From: Burkholderiales bacterium
Lineage (GTDB): Bacteria > Pseudomonadota > Gammaproteobacteria > Burkholderiales > SG8-41
Direction of reading: 5' to 3'
Length of the DNA stretch: 64,000 nt
NCBI GenBank assembly: GCA_019749945.1
Contig: JAIEPF010000021.1
Location: 1 to 64,000, forward strand
Shown here: one piece after another, positions 47,679 to 55,144 of the stretch
How positions within the stretch are numbered: the stretch's first letter is position 1
Layout of the letters: every line of letters begins with the position of its first letter
Notes under the pieces: generated by a model
Databases searched by the model: none
Told to the model about the DNA's origin: nothing
What the model saw: only the letters and a program-made list of their open reading frames with translations
Position numbers and translations under genes: made by a program

Positions 47679-48239
47679 ATGCCGGCCAGCGGTGAACATG
47701 CAGGCGCACGCGAAGTGGCCACCCTCGGTGGTGGTTGTTTCTGGTGTATCGAAGCGGTTTTCGACAGCCTGCGGGGTGTCGAGTCCGTCGAGTCCGGTTA
47801 CAGCGGCGGCCACCTGCAGAATCCGACCTACGAAGACATTTGCGGGGGTGACACCGGCCACGCCGAAGTCATCCGCGTGACGTTTGATCCCGCAGTGGTG
47901 ACTTACCGTGACATCCTCGACATCTTTTTCGCGATACACGACCCGACCACGCTGAACGCCCAGGGCAACGACATCGGCACCCAGTATCGCTCGGTGATTT
48001 TTTTCCATACGCCGGAGCAGAAGGCCGCCGCAGAAGCGACGATCCGCGCATTGACCGAGGCGAAAGCGTTCAGCCGGCCCATCGTCACCGAAATTGCGCC
48101 GGCGCCGCAGTTTTACCGGGCCGAGCAGTATCACCAGGAATATTTCGAGCGCAATCCGCACCAGCCGTACTGCCAGTACGTGGTCTCGCCCAAGGTCGCC
48201 AAATTCCGCAAGCAGTTCGCACAGCGACTGAAAAAATAA
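47679..48239 (+). CDS. msrA: Cytoplasmic peptide-methionine (S)-S-oxide reductase MsrA
   Basis: A 186-residue MsrA without signal peptide. The active site is GGGCFWCIEAVFDSLRGVES and the second block is YRAEQYHQEYFERNPHQPYC, providing a possible resolving Cys. It differs enough from the exported copy at 45879 not to be a recent duplicate. The start at 47679 (MPASGEHAG) follows AAGGAGAAGACATCC. Confidence 0.93.
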   Translation: MPASGEHAGAREVATLGGGCFWCIEAVFDSLRGVESVESGYSGGHLQNPTYEDICGGDTGHAEVIRVTFDPAVVTYRDILDIFFAIHDPTTLNAQGNDIGTQYRSVIFFHTPEQKAAAEATIRALTEAKAFSRPIVTEIAPAPQFYRAEQYHQEYFERNPHQPYCQYVVSPKVAKFRKQFAQRLKK

Positions 48240-48272
48240 CCGGCGCCGGCGGCGGGGTCCATGTGAGATTTC

Positions 48273-49283
48273 TCACGTTTCGCCGGCGTGTTGGCGCTGC
48301 CGCGCGGAAGTGATGATGGCCTGTGCCAGCTTGATCAGCGTCAGGGGTGCGGACCCTTCAGCCTTGTTGTTGGCGATCACCGTGCAATCCTGGCCCGCCG
48401 CCAGCGCCGCGGTGCACAGCCGTGCGATGGATTCGCGCGTCGCGCTGTCTTCGTCGATCAGCCGGTCGAACGGCGTAAACCGTGTTTTGGCCTCCTCATA
48501 GCTGTAACCCGAGCGCAGATTCCAGCGCACGATCAGCGGTCCCGGGCCGAATCCGGACATCGCCGCCGCTTGCGCGGCGACCGGCGGCATGCGCGGATGC
48601 ACGCCGAGACAATAACGTGCCCCGACCTCCTTCAATGCGGCGAAAAACCGTCGCGTGATCAGGCGGTCATCGCGCACTTCCACGGCGTACAGCGGGCCCT
48701 GCGGCAAGCGGTCGAGGAATTCCTGCAGTCGCGCAACAAACTGCTCGGGCGCCCGCGTCAGCGTGCGCCCCAGCGGCGGAAACTGGAACAGCAGCGGCCC
48801 TGCCTTTGCGCCCAGCCCCTCGCCGGCGGGGCCGACAAACTGCTCGACGGCATAAGCCGCGTCGAGAAACAGCGCATTGTTTTTACCCCTGCCGCCATCC
48901 TCGCCGTAGATCCACGGGCTGGTCAGCAGGCTGGGCGCCTTGACTACAAAACGAAAGCTGACAGGAACCTGACGGGCGTAGATTTGGTACTGGCGCGCCG
49001 ACAGCGGCGCATAAAACGACCGGTCCACGCCGACAGTGCCGAGCAGCGGATGTTGCGCGTAGGCGGCGAGGCCGTGGCGCGACAGGTCGCCGGGTGTTAC
49101 CGCATCCGCCCAGACCAGATCGCGCCAACCGGGGAAATGCCATGACGATGTGCCCAGGCGCAGGCCCGGGGGTAATTGTCGTGCCAGATCACGTACTTCC
49201 TGTGTGACCGGCGCAGCGGCAATGGCCTGGCGTGGCGCGCCGGTACGGGCATCACCCTCGAACAGGGAGAGTTGTCTGGCCAT
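48273..49283 (-). CDS. DUF72 domain protein
   Basis: A 336-residue TIM-barrel-like DUF72 protein. [18 protein letters not shown] is the N-terminal signature, and [35 protein letters not shown] and [10 protein letters not shown] are others. The biochemical function of the family is unknown. It converges with msrA at 47679 with a short gap. Confidence 0.88.
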   Translation of the reverse strand: MARQLSLFEGDARTGAPRQAIAAAPVTQEVRDLARQLPPGLRLGTSSWHFPGWRDLVWADAVTPGDLSRHGLAAYAQHPLLGTVGVDRSFYAPLSARQYQIYARQVPVSFRFVVKAPSLLTSPWIYGEDGGRGKNNALFLDAAYAVEQFVGPAGEGLGAKAGPLLFQFPPLGRTLTRAPEQFVARLQEFLDRLPQGPLYAVEVRDDRLITRRFFAALKEVGARYCLGVHPRMPPVAAQAAAMSGFGPGPLIVRWNLRSGYSYEEAKTRFTPFDRLIDEDSATRESIARLCTAALAAGQDCTVIANNKAEGSAPLTLIKLAQAIITSARQRQHAGET

Positions 49284-49688
49284 GATTAATGGGCATTTAA
49301 CCGGGCAAATTGCGGCACGGCGTCACCGTGCGGCGACGTTGTGCTGCCCTTGCATTGATCACGGATGTTGCAGATACACAATTCAAATTCCCCGGTTAGG
49401 TCATTGATTTGTTTCTGCTCTTGCGCCGCGGCCGAGCTTCAGGATGCGGCGGGCGAGGGAGGCGCTATTGTGCTGCGAGTCGGCCGGACATACAAACGAT
49501 GTGCATTCCGATGGGGCAACCGTCGGCAGATGCCGGTTGCCGTGCCTGCTGTACGCTCTTATTTTCCCTCTGGCAAACATTGACAAAGGCGTTTTCCCTC
49601 GGCATCCTCTCGTCACCGTGCGCTATCACGGCAAACCAGACTAACCTGACCAACTGATCCAATCCGGACCTACACGGGAGAACAATCG
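49284..49688 (+). other. 405-base intergenic region upstream of the SWIB gene
   Basis: No convincing gene on either strand; the short frames have unlikely composition and no ribosome sites. Two near-identical segments, GGCACGGCGTCACCGTGCGG near 49315 and CGTCACCGTGCGCTATCACGG near 49611, form a loose direct repeat. The putative SWIB promoter lies near 49580. Confidence 0.5.
49580..49608 (+). promoter_or_regulatory. Putative promoter of the SWIB gene
   Basis: A perfect TTGACA (49580-49585) and a weak -10 CATCCT (49603-49608) are 17 bases apart. The stretch TTGACAAAGG is shared with the putative promoter of the Lys/Ala peptide gene near 5007 (minus strand). The leader would be about 75 bases. 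Confidence 0.4.
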
Positions 49689-50003
49689 ATGGCTGCAAAG
49701 AAAAAAGCTACCAAGAAACCTGCTGCGAAGAAAAAGAAAAGCAGCGCGAAGCGTAAACCCAATGCCGCTTTCATGAAGCCCATGCAGCCGAGCGCAGCGC
49801 TCGGTGCGGTGATCGGCAACGGCATGATGCCGCGTACCGAAGTCACCAAGAAAATCTGGGCCTACATCAAGAAGCACGGCCTGCAGGACAGCAAGAACCG
49901 CCGCAACATCAATGCCGATGAGAAACTGAAAGACGTTTTCGGCGGCAAGAAACAGGTGTCGATGTTTGAAATGACCAAACTGGTCAACAAGCACCTGAAA
50001 TAA
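49689..50003 (+). CDS. SWIB/MDM2 domain protein with basic N-terminal tail
   Basis: A 104-residue protein. Residues 1-25 are Lys/Ala-rich (MAAKKKATKKPAAKKKKSSA), and residues 30-104 form a SWIB domain: FMKPMQPSAALGAVIGNGMM, PRTEVTKKIWAYIKKHGLQD, RRNINADEKLKDVFGG, MFEMTKLVNKHLK. SWIB domains occur in eukaryotic chromatin remodelers and in some bacteria. A nucleoid or topoisomerase-linked role is inferred. GGGAGAACAATCG precedes the ATG. Confidence 0.93.
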   Translation: MAAKKKATKKPAAKKKKSSAKRKPNAAFMKPMQPSAALGAVIGNGMMPRTEVTKKIWAYIKKHGLQDSKNRRNINADEKLKDVFGGKKQVSMFEMTKLVNKHLK

Positions 50004-50025
50004 TCTGTTTCACGGCGGAACTGCA

Positions 50026-50054
50026 ACGGGGCGCTCAGGCGCCCCGTTTCTTTT
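50026..50054 (+). terminator. Terminator after the SWIB gene
   Basis: A perfect 9-bp stem (ACGGGGCGC pairing with GCGCCCCGT) with loop TCAG, followed by TTCTTTTG, 23 bases after the stop. Confidence 0.85.
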
Positions 50055-50111
50055 GCACGGTAATGACGTTATCCCACGCGCGCTTTTTGTCCCGCCCTTG
50101 CGTTTTCCCCT

Positions 50112-51239
50112 CTATCTCCTGCTGACGTAGGCGCCCCCCAGCAGCAGCACGGCAGCCATCGCCCAGAACACCGGAGTCATGCCCAGCGTCGCGCCGAGGA
50201 TGCCGAACAGCAGCGGAATGCCGACCTGCGTCAGGTTGAGCAGAAAAGTGCGCACACCCACCACTTCGCCGCCGCGTCCCGGCGGTGCTGCGTTGTAGAG
50301 CAGCGCCATGATCATCGGCTGGGTGCCGCCGATCGCCAGCCCGAGCGCAAAAGCCACCGCCATCAGCAGCGGCACCTGCTCGATCAGCGGAAACACCGCC
50401 ATCGCCGCGCCGGTGGCGAACATGCCGCCGATCACCAGCGGCCATTCGCGCACCCGGTGCGCCAGCAGCGGGAGCAATACGCGCACCAGGAAAATCGCAC
50501 CGCCAAAGGCGCCGAGGATCAAACCGATGGTGGATGCCGAAAGTCCGAGGCTGGTGCCGTGGATCGGCGTGACGAAGGTGAACAGGTCCCAGGCCATCGA
50601 CAGGGTCGCGCTGGCGACGAAGGCGCGGCGCAGGCCGCGCATGCGGAACAGATCGCTGACGCGTCTGCGGGCGGCGCCATGGGCCGGCGCCGGATGCGCG
50701 GCAAGCGTGATCGGCCGCGTCAGCAGCAACGCGATGGCAGCCACCACGCTGGTGCCCAGCAGCAGGAAGGTCAGCCGGTGGCCGATCAGGTCGATGGCAA
50801 AACCGGAAATCATCGGACCGAGGAAGCCCGAGGTTGAAAATGCCAGCGCGAGCAGGCTGAAATTGCGCGAGCGCTGCTCCGGCGTGCCGAGCAGGCCGAT
50901 GGCCTGGTTGACGCAGATATGCACCAGCATGAATCCGCTGCCGGTCACCGCGCTGAAGATGAACAGGGTTTCAATGCGCGGTACCGCGACGGCCAGCAGC
51001 AGCGCGGCGAGCACCGCGCCGGATCCGATGAACAGCGGCATGCGCACGCCGATGCGGTCGATGGTGCGGCCCCAGCCCACCGAAAACACCAGCGGCACCG
51101 CGGCGAGCAGTGAAATGAGCAGGCCCACGGTCAGCGCCGAGGCCTGCAGATGCAGCGCGAACAGCGACAGCGTGACGCGTGAGCCGGCAAACGCCAGGTG
51201 CAGCAGGATGGTCAGCAGCAGTACAAGACGGATGCTCAT
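50112..51239 (-). CDS. MFS transporter
   Basis: A 375-residue, about 12-helix major facilitator protein. The motif-A-like loop between helices 2 and 3 reads GWGRTIDRIGVRMPLFIG, and a halfway Arg/Ser-rich loop (APAHGAARRRVSDLFRMRGL) separates the two bundles. The substrate is unknown; drug or metabolite efflux is likely. The start at 51239 overlaps the stop of the upstream DMT gene as ATGA, suggesting an operon of two exporters. Confidence 0.85.
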   Translation of the reverse strand: MSIRLVLLLTILLHLAFAGSRVTLSLFALHLQASALTVGLLISLLAAVPLVFSVGWGRTIDRIGVRMPLFIGSGAVLAALLLAVAVPRIETLFIFSAVTGSGFMLVHICVNQAIGLLGTPEQRSRNFSLLALAFSTSGFLGPMISGFAIDLIGHRLTFLLLGTSVVAAIALLLTRPITLAAHPAPAHGAARRRVSDLFRMRGLRRAFVASATLSMAWDLFTFVTPIHGTSLGLSASTIGLILGAFGGAIFLVRVLLPLLAHRVREWPLVIGGMFATGAAMAVFPLIEQVPLLMAVAFALGLAIGGTQPMIMALLYNAAPPGRGGEVVGVRTFLLNLTQVGIPLLFGILGATLGMTPVFWAMAAVLLLGGAYVSRR

Positions 51240-52141
51240 GCGGCGGCTTTCGGCGATGGCCGGATTTGCCAAGACACCAGGGCCACGCCGAGGCAGGTGA
51301 TCACGATGCCGACCAGGGAAATCGCGGTCGGCACCACGCCGAACAGGGCCAGTTTCAGCGCCACCGCAAAAATCGGCGTCAGGTAAATCAGGCTGGTGAC
51401 CCGCGTCGCCTGGCCGCGGCGCATCAGCGTATGCAGCGCATTGACGGCGAGTATTGAGGCAAAAATCACCAGGAAAACGATGGCGCCCGCCAGAGTCCAC
51501 GACCAGCGCACCCCGGCGCCCTCGACCCACCACGCCAGCGGGGCAAGCACGACGATGTTGCCGGCGAACTGGATCAATGCCGCCGCGCGCAGGTCGACCG
51601 CCGGGCAGTACACGCGCTGGTACAGGGTGCCGGCGGTCACCCCGATCAGCGATACCGTCACCGCCAGCAGCGCGCCCAGCGTGGCCTCGCGCACGTCGAT
51701 CTTGTGCCAGACGATCAGCGTCACGCCGGCCAGCCCGATGGCGATGCCCAGCCACTGCCGCGGACCGAGGCGTTCGCCCATCCAGCGTCCGGCGATCACC
51801 GCCGTCAGCAGCGGCTGGATCGACAGCAGCACTGCAGTGATGCCCGCCGACATGCCGAGGTACTGGGTGTAATGGCTGCCGCCAAGGTGCACGGTGTGCA
51901 TCAGCAGCCCGGCCGCGAGGATGTGGCCGTACTCACCACGGCGCTCCGGCCAGCGCGGTTTGCAGATCAGCACGATCGGAATCAGGCACAGGATGCCGAA
52001 GGCGAAACGCAGCGCGAGGAAGGTAAACGGCGCGGCGTGCTGCAGGCCGATTTTGGTGGCGAGGAAGCCGGAACCCCAGATCGAGACGAAATACCAGGCC
52101 AGCAGGGATTCGTAATGACGGGCGGAAAGCGGGAAAGCCAA
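51236..52141 (-). CDS. EamA-family (DMT) transporter
   Basis: About 300 residues with two EamA repeats and ten membrane helices. LLAWYFVSIWGSGFLATKIG starts repeat one, and GHILAAGLLMHTVHLGGSHY and GITAVLLSIQPLLTAVIAGR follow. Helix ten is ISLVGIVITCLGVALVSWQI. The start is unclear: TTG 52141 is given because the domain begins soon after; ATG 52237 is in frame but overlaps the divergent YHS gene. It probably exports a metabolite. Confidence 0.8.
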   Translation of the reverse strand: MAFPLSARHYESLLAWYFVSIWGSGFLATKIGLQHAAPFTFLALRFAFGILCLIPIVLICKPRWPERRGEYGHILAAGLLMHTVHLGGSHYTQYLGMSAGITAVLLSIQPLLTAVIAGRWMGERLGPRQWLGIAIGLAGVTLIVWHKIDVREATLGALLAVTVSLIGVTAGTLYQRVYCPAVDLRAAALIQFAGNIVVLAPLAWWVEGAGVRWSWTLAGAIVFLVIFASILAVNALHTLMRRGQATRVTSLIYLTPIFAVALKLALFGVVPTAISLVGIVITCLGVALVSWQIRPSPKAAA

Positions 52142-52247
52142 GATGGCGGGGCGGCAAAGCCGTAAAGGCGCAGAGTATAACGCGATGCATGGTCGATCGC
52201 CGGTGCGGACACGAACGTCGTAAGATGTGGCCATGGAGGTGCATGTC

Positions 52248-52847
52248 ATGACCCGGAAAAACCTGTCCTTTGCGCCACGCCTGTTGTGTTTGCTGCTGTT
52301 GCTGGCGCTGTTGCCCGGCTGCGCGACGATGAACGTGGTGTCGGACGGCGCCGATTCGCAGCTGATGCTGCGCGGCAACGATCCCGTCGCGTATCACACC
52401 CAGGGCAAGGCCGTGCCGGGTGATCCGCAGATCAAGGCGCTGCACGACGGCTACGTCTATCGTTTTGCCAGCGAGGAGCATCGCAGCATGTTTACCGCAG
52501 CACCGCAGCGTTATGTGCCGGCGTATGGCGGCTTCTGCGCCAGCGGTGCGCCTTATGCGTTGAAAGCCAATATCGGCGCCAATACCTTCAAAATCGTTGA
52601 CGGCCGCCTCTACCTGTTCGGCAGTCCGCGTTCACGCCGGCATTGGGAAATGGATCAGCAGCAGAACATTGCGCTGGGCGACCGCTACTGGGAGCAGGAG
52701 ACCAAAGACCGTCCGTTCCGGCCGCAGAACTGGTACCGCTATATCTTCCGCGTGCCGCACTATAAAACCGATGCCGAACTCGAGACCGAGTGGCAACGGC
52801 GGCATGGCAAGCCGGATACGCCTCCGGTCAAGGCGCCAGCCGGCTGA
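52248..52847 (+). CDS. YHS-domain lipoprotein
   Basis: A 199-residue protein with a lipoprotein signal ([17 protein letters not shown]) and a YHS-like domain of about 50-150 ([50 protein letters not shown]). YHS domains bind metal. GGAGGT seven bases upstream fixes the start at 52248. Its 3' end overlaps pdxH on the other strand by 20 bases. Confidence 0.88.
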   Translation: MTRKNLSFAPRLLCLLLLLALLPGCATMNVVSDGADSQLMLRGNDPVAYHTQGKAVPGDPQIKALHDGYVYRFASEEHRSMFTAAPQRYVPAYGGFCASGAPYALKANIGANTFKIVDGRLYLFGSPRSRRHWEMDQQQNIALGDRYWEQETKDRPFRPQNWYRYIFRVPHYKTDAELETEWQRRHGKPDTPPVKAPAG

Positions 52848-53460
52848 TGCCCCAGCGCCCATTGGCGCGGGTATAAAGCAAGCGGTCGTGCAGCCGGTTG
52901 CGCCGGCCCTGCCAGAATTCCACCGCAAAAGGGTTTAACCGGTAGCCGCCCCAGTATGCGGGGCGTGCCGGTGCATCCCCCTGGTTTTTTGCGACTTCGG
53001 CAAAACGGCTTTCGAGTGCGGCGCGATTGGCGACCACGCTGCTTTGCGGTGATGCAATGGCGGCATGGCGGCTGCCCAGCGGGCGGCTGGAAAAATACGC
53101 ATCGGATTCCGCGGCGCTGGTTTTTTCGACCGCGCCTTCGATGCGCACTTCACGCTCCAGCTCGACCCAGTGGAACACCAGCACCGCGCGCGGATTGGCC
53201 GCGAGTTCGCGACCCTTGCGGCTCTGGTAGTTGGTGTAAAACACAAAACCGTGCTGATCCACGCCTTTCAGCAGCACAATACGCGCCCCCGGCGCGCCGT
53301 CGGCGGCCACGGTGGCCAGCGTCATTGCATTCGGCGTCGGCAGTTCGGCACGCACCGCTTCATCAAACCAGCGCTGGAATTGCGCAAACGGATCGGCGGC
53401 GGCATCAGCCTCATCAAGGCTGGCGCGCATGTATTCCTTGCGCATCGCGGCTATATTCAA
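52828..53460 (-). CDS. pdxH: Pyridoxine/pyridoxamine 5'-phosphate oxidase
   Basis: A 210-residue FMN enzyme making [43 protein letters not shown] and the C-terminal [20 protein letters not shown] are diagnostic, and it ends in [11 protein letters not shown] feeds LysA here. Confidence 0.96.
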   Translation of the reverse strand: MNIAAMRKEYMRASLDEADAAADPFAQFQRWFDEAVRAELPTPNAMTLATVAADGAPGARIVLLKGVDQHGFVFYTNYQSRKGRELAANPRAVLVFHWVELEREVRIEGAVEKTSAAESDAYFSSRPLGSRHAAIASPQSSVVANRAALESRFAEVAKNQGDAPARPAYWGGYRLNPFAVEFWQGRRNRLHDRLLYTRANGRWGISRLAP

Positions 53461-53505
53461 GAGTGTTCCCCGGCTGGTTTGTTGCAGCCGATTCTACCGC
53501 GCACT

Positions 53506-54372
53506 TTACCGGTCAGGCAGCGGAATGAATTCGGTTTCGCCGGGCACGCCGGGGAAACGCTGTTCGCGCCAGCGGTTGCGCGCGTCTTCGATCAGTTCCC
53601 TGCTGCTGGCGACAAAATTCCAGGAAATGAAACGGTCGCCGTCCATCGTCGCGCCGCCGAAGGCCATGATGCGCGCGGCGGAACCGGTGCTCACGGTCAC
53701 CGGCACGCCGGGCTCGAACACCGCGACGGTATGAGGCGGCACGGCGGAGCCGCCGACGCCGACATCACCGGCAACGACGTAGATCGCGCGTTCGGCGTGT
53801 TCCGCCGGCAGATCAAACTGTGCCGCGCCGCCGGTGGTGATCGCGGCGTAGAACATCGGTGAGAAGATTTTCACCGGCGCCTGCAGTCCCCAGCCTGATC
53901 CTGCGATCAGGCGCAGTTCCGCATTGGGCCATTGTTTGACCGGCAGCGTGGCCGCGGGATGGTGGGCAAATGCCGGATCGGTGCGCTCGTCGTTTTTCGG
54001 CAGCGCAATCCAGGTCTGGATGCCATGCAGGCCGCGCGCCTTTGAGCGTTCGTCGTCCGGGCTGCGTTCCGAGTGCACGATGCCGTGGCCGGCGGTCATC
54101 CAGTTGACGTCGCCGGGGGCGATGCGTTGTTGATAACCGAGGCTGTCGCGGTGCATGATCGCGCCCTCGAACAGATAGGTCACCGTCGCCAGGCCGATGT
54201 GCGGATGCGGCCGCACATCGATGGCGCGGCCGGGTTCGAAACGCACCGGGCCCATGTGGTCGAAAAAAATGAACGGGCCGACCATCTTGCGCGTTGCCGC
54301 GGGCAGCAGGCGCCGCACTTCGAAACCGTCGCCCAGATCCTTGGTGTGAGCCTGCAGTATTTGGCTGATCAT
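53506..54372 (-). CDS. Pirin family protein
   Basis: A 288-residue bicupin. The N-terminal cupin has the metal ligands in DVRPHPHIGLATVTYLFEGA and MTAGHGIVHSERSP. Bacterial pirins include quercetin 2,3-dioxygenases (YhhW) and regulators of pyruvate metabolism; the role here is open. Confidence 0.92.
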   Translation of the reverse strand: MISQILQAHTKDLGDGFEVRRLLPAATRKMVGPFIFFDHMGPVRFEPGRAIDVRPHPHIGLATVTYLFEGAIMHRDSLGYQQRIAPGDVNWMTAGHGIVHSERSPDDERSKARGLHGIQTWIALPKNDERTDPAFAHHPAATLPVKQWPNAELRLIAGSGWGLQAPVKIFSPMFYAAITTGGAAQFDLPAEHAERAIYVVAGDVGVGGSAVPPHTVAVFEPGVPVTVSTGSAARIMAFGGATMDGDRFISWNFVASSRELIEDARNRWREQRFPGVPGETEFIPLPDR

Positions 54373-54550
54373 GACGGTAAATTGCCGCGCAAAAGAAAAC
54401 CGATTATAGACGCCGCAACCGCCGGTGATGCAATGCCGGCCGGCTCGTTATAATCAGCCGCCTGCCTGTCCGGAGGAGAAAGCGGCATGTCCTGCCGGAC
54501 GCCATTTGCGCTTGATGCCGCACCCTGACCGATCCCACCAAGGAGCAGCC

Positions 54551-55144
54551 ATGCCCCGTATTTCTCCGCTGCCGCTGACCGACGACCCGGACGTCGGAGC
54601 GGCGCTCGCCAACTTCAAAAAATCCCTCGGCTTTGTACCCAATGCGGCGTTGATCATGCAGCACAAACCGGCAATCGCCAAAGGGTTTGCCATGCTGTCG
54701 TGGGCGATGTGGGGCCCTGACAGCGAAGTGGATGTCGGCTTCAAGCGCCTGATCAGCCACGTGTCGAGCTCGGTGCATGGCTGTCGATACTGAATGGCGC
54801 ATTCTGCCGGGGCGTCGCTCCGGCTGGGCATCCCTGAAGACAAGTTCAACGCCGTGTGGGAATACCGCAGCAGCCCGCTGTTCACCGAGGCCGAACGCGT
54901 GGCCATCGAGTTCACGGTCGCGGCCTCAGCGCAACCCAATGACGTGACGGACGAACTGTTCGCGCGCATGCGGCAGCACTGGACGGACGGGCAGATTGTC
55001 GAGATCACCGGTGTCATCGCGCTGTTCGGCTTCCTCAACCGCTGGAACGACACCATGGCCACGCCGCTGGAAAAAGAACCCGCCGAAGTCGGCGAGAAAC
55101 ACCTCGCCCGGCGCGGCTGGAGCGTCGGCCGGCACAAGGCCTAG
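54551..55144 (+). CDS. CMD/AhpD-like peroxidase-related protein, candidate selenoprotein (UGA = Sec81)
   Basis: Reading through one in-frame TGA (54791-54793) gives 197 residues. The part before it (MPRISPLPLTDDPD to SSVHGCRY) and after it (MAHSAGASLRLGIPEDKFNA onward) are the same frame and together form a full carboxymuconolactone-decarboxylase/AhpD-like protein. The TGA replaces the second Cys of the redox motif: GCRY-TGA-MAHS where homologues have CxxC. A stable hairpin follows at the distance expected for a bacterial SECIS. AAGGAG precedes the ATG. CMD-domain selenoproteins with CxxU are known. The alternative is a nonsense mutation. Confidence 0.75.
54806..54824 (+). promoter_or_regulatory. 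Candidate bacterial SECIS hairpin
   Basis: The mRNA can form an 8-bp stem, GCCGGGGC pairing with GCUCCGGC (one G-U), closed by the loop GUC. The loop G is 20 bases beyond the UGA. As I recall, bacterial SECIS elements need a 3-14 base apical loop with G in its first two positions, 16-37 bases from the UGA. E. coli fdhF has GU at nearly the same distance. Confidence 0.6.

Noticed and set aside
49284..49688. Short open frames in the SWIB upstream gap
   Set aside because: No ribosome sites, Cys/Arg-rich composition and mutual overlap; treated as non-coding.
54551..55144. Frameshift or two separate genes in the CMD region
   Set aside because: Both parts are in the same frame, separated only by one TGA, so no frameshift is needed; the second part has no ribosome site at its ATG.
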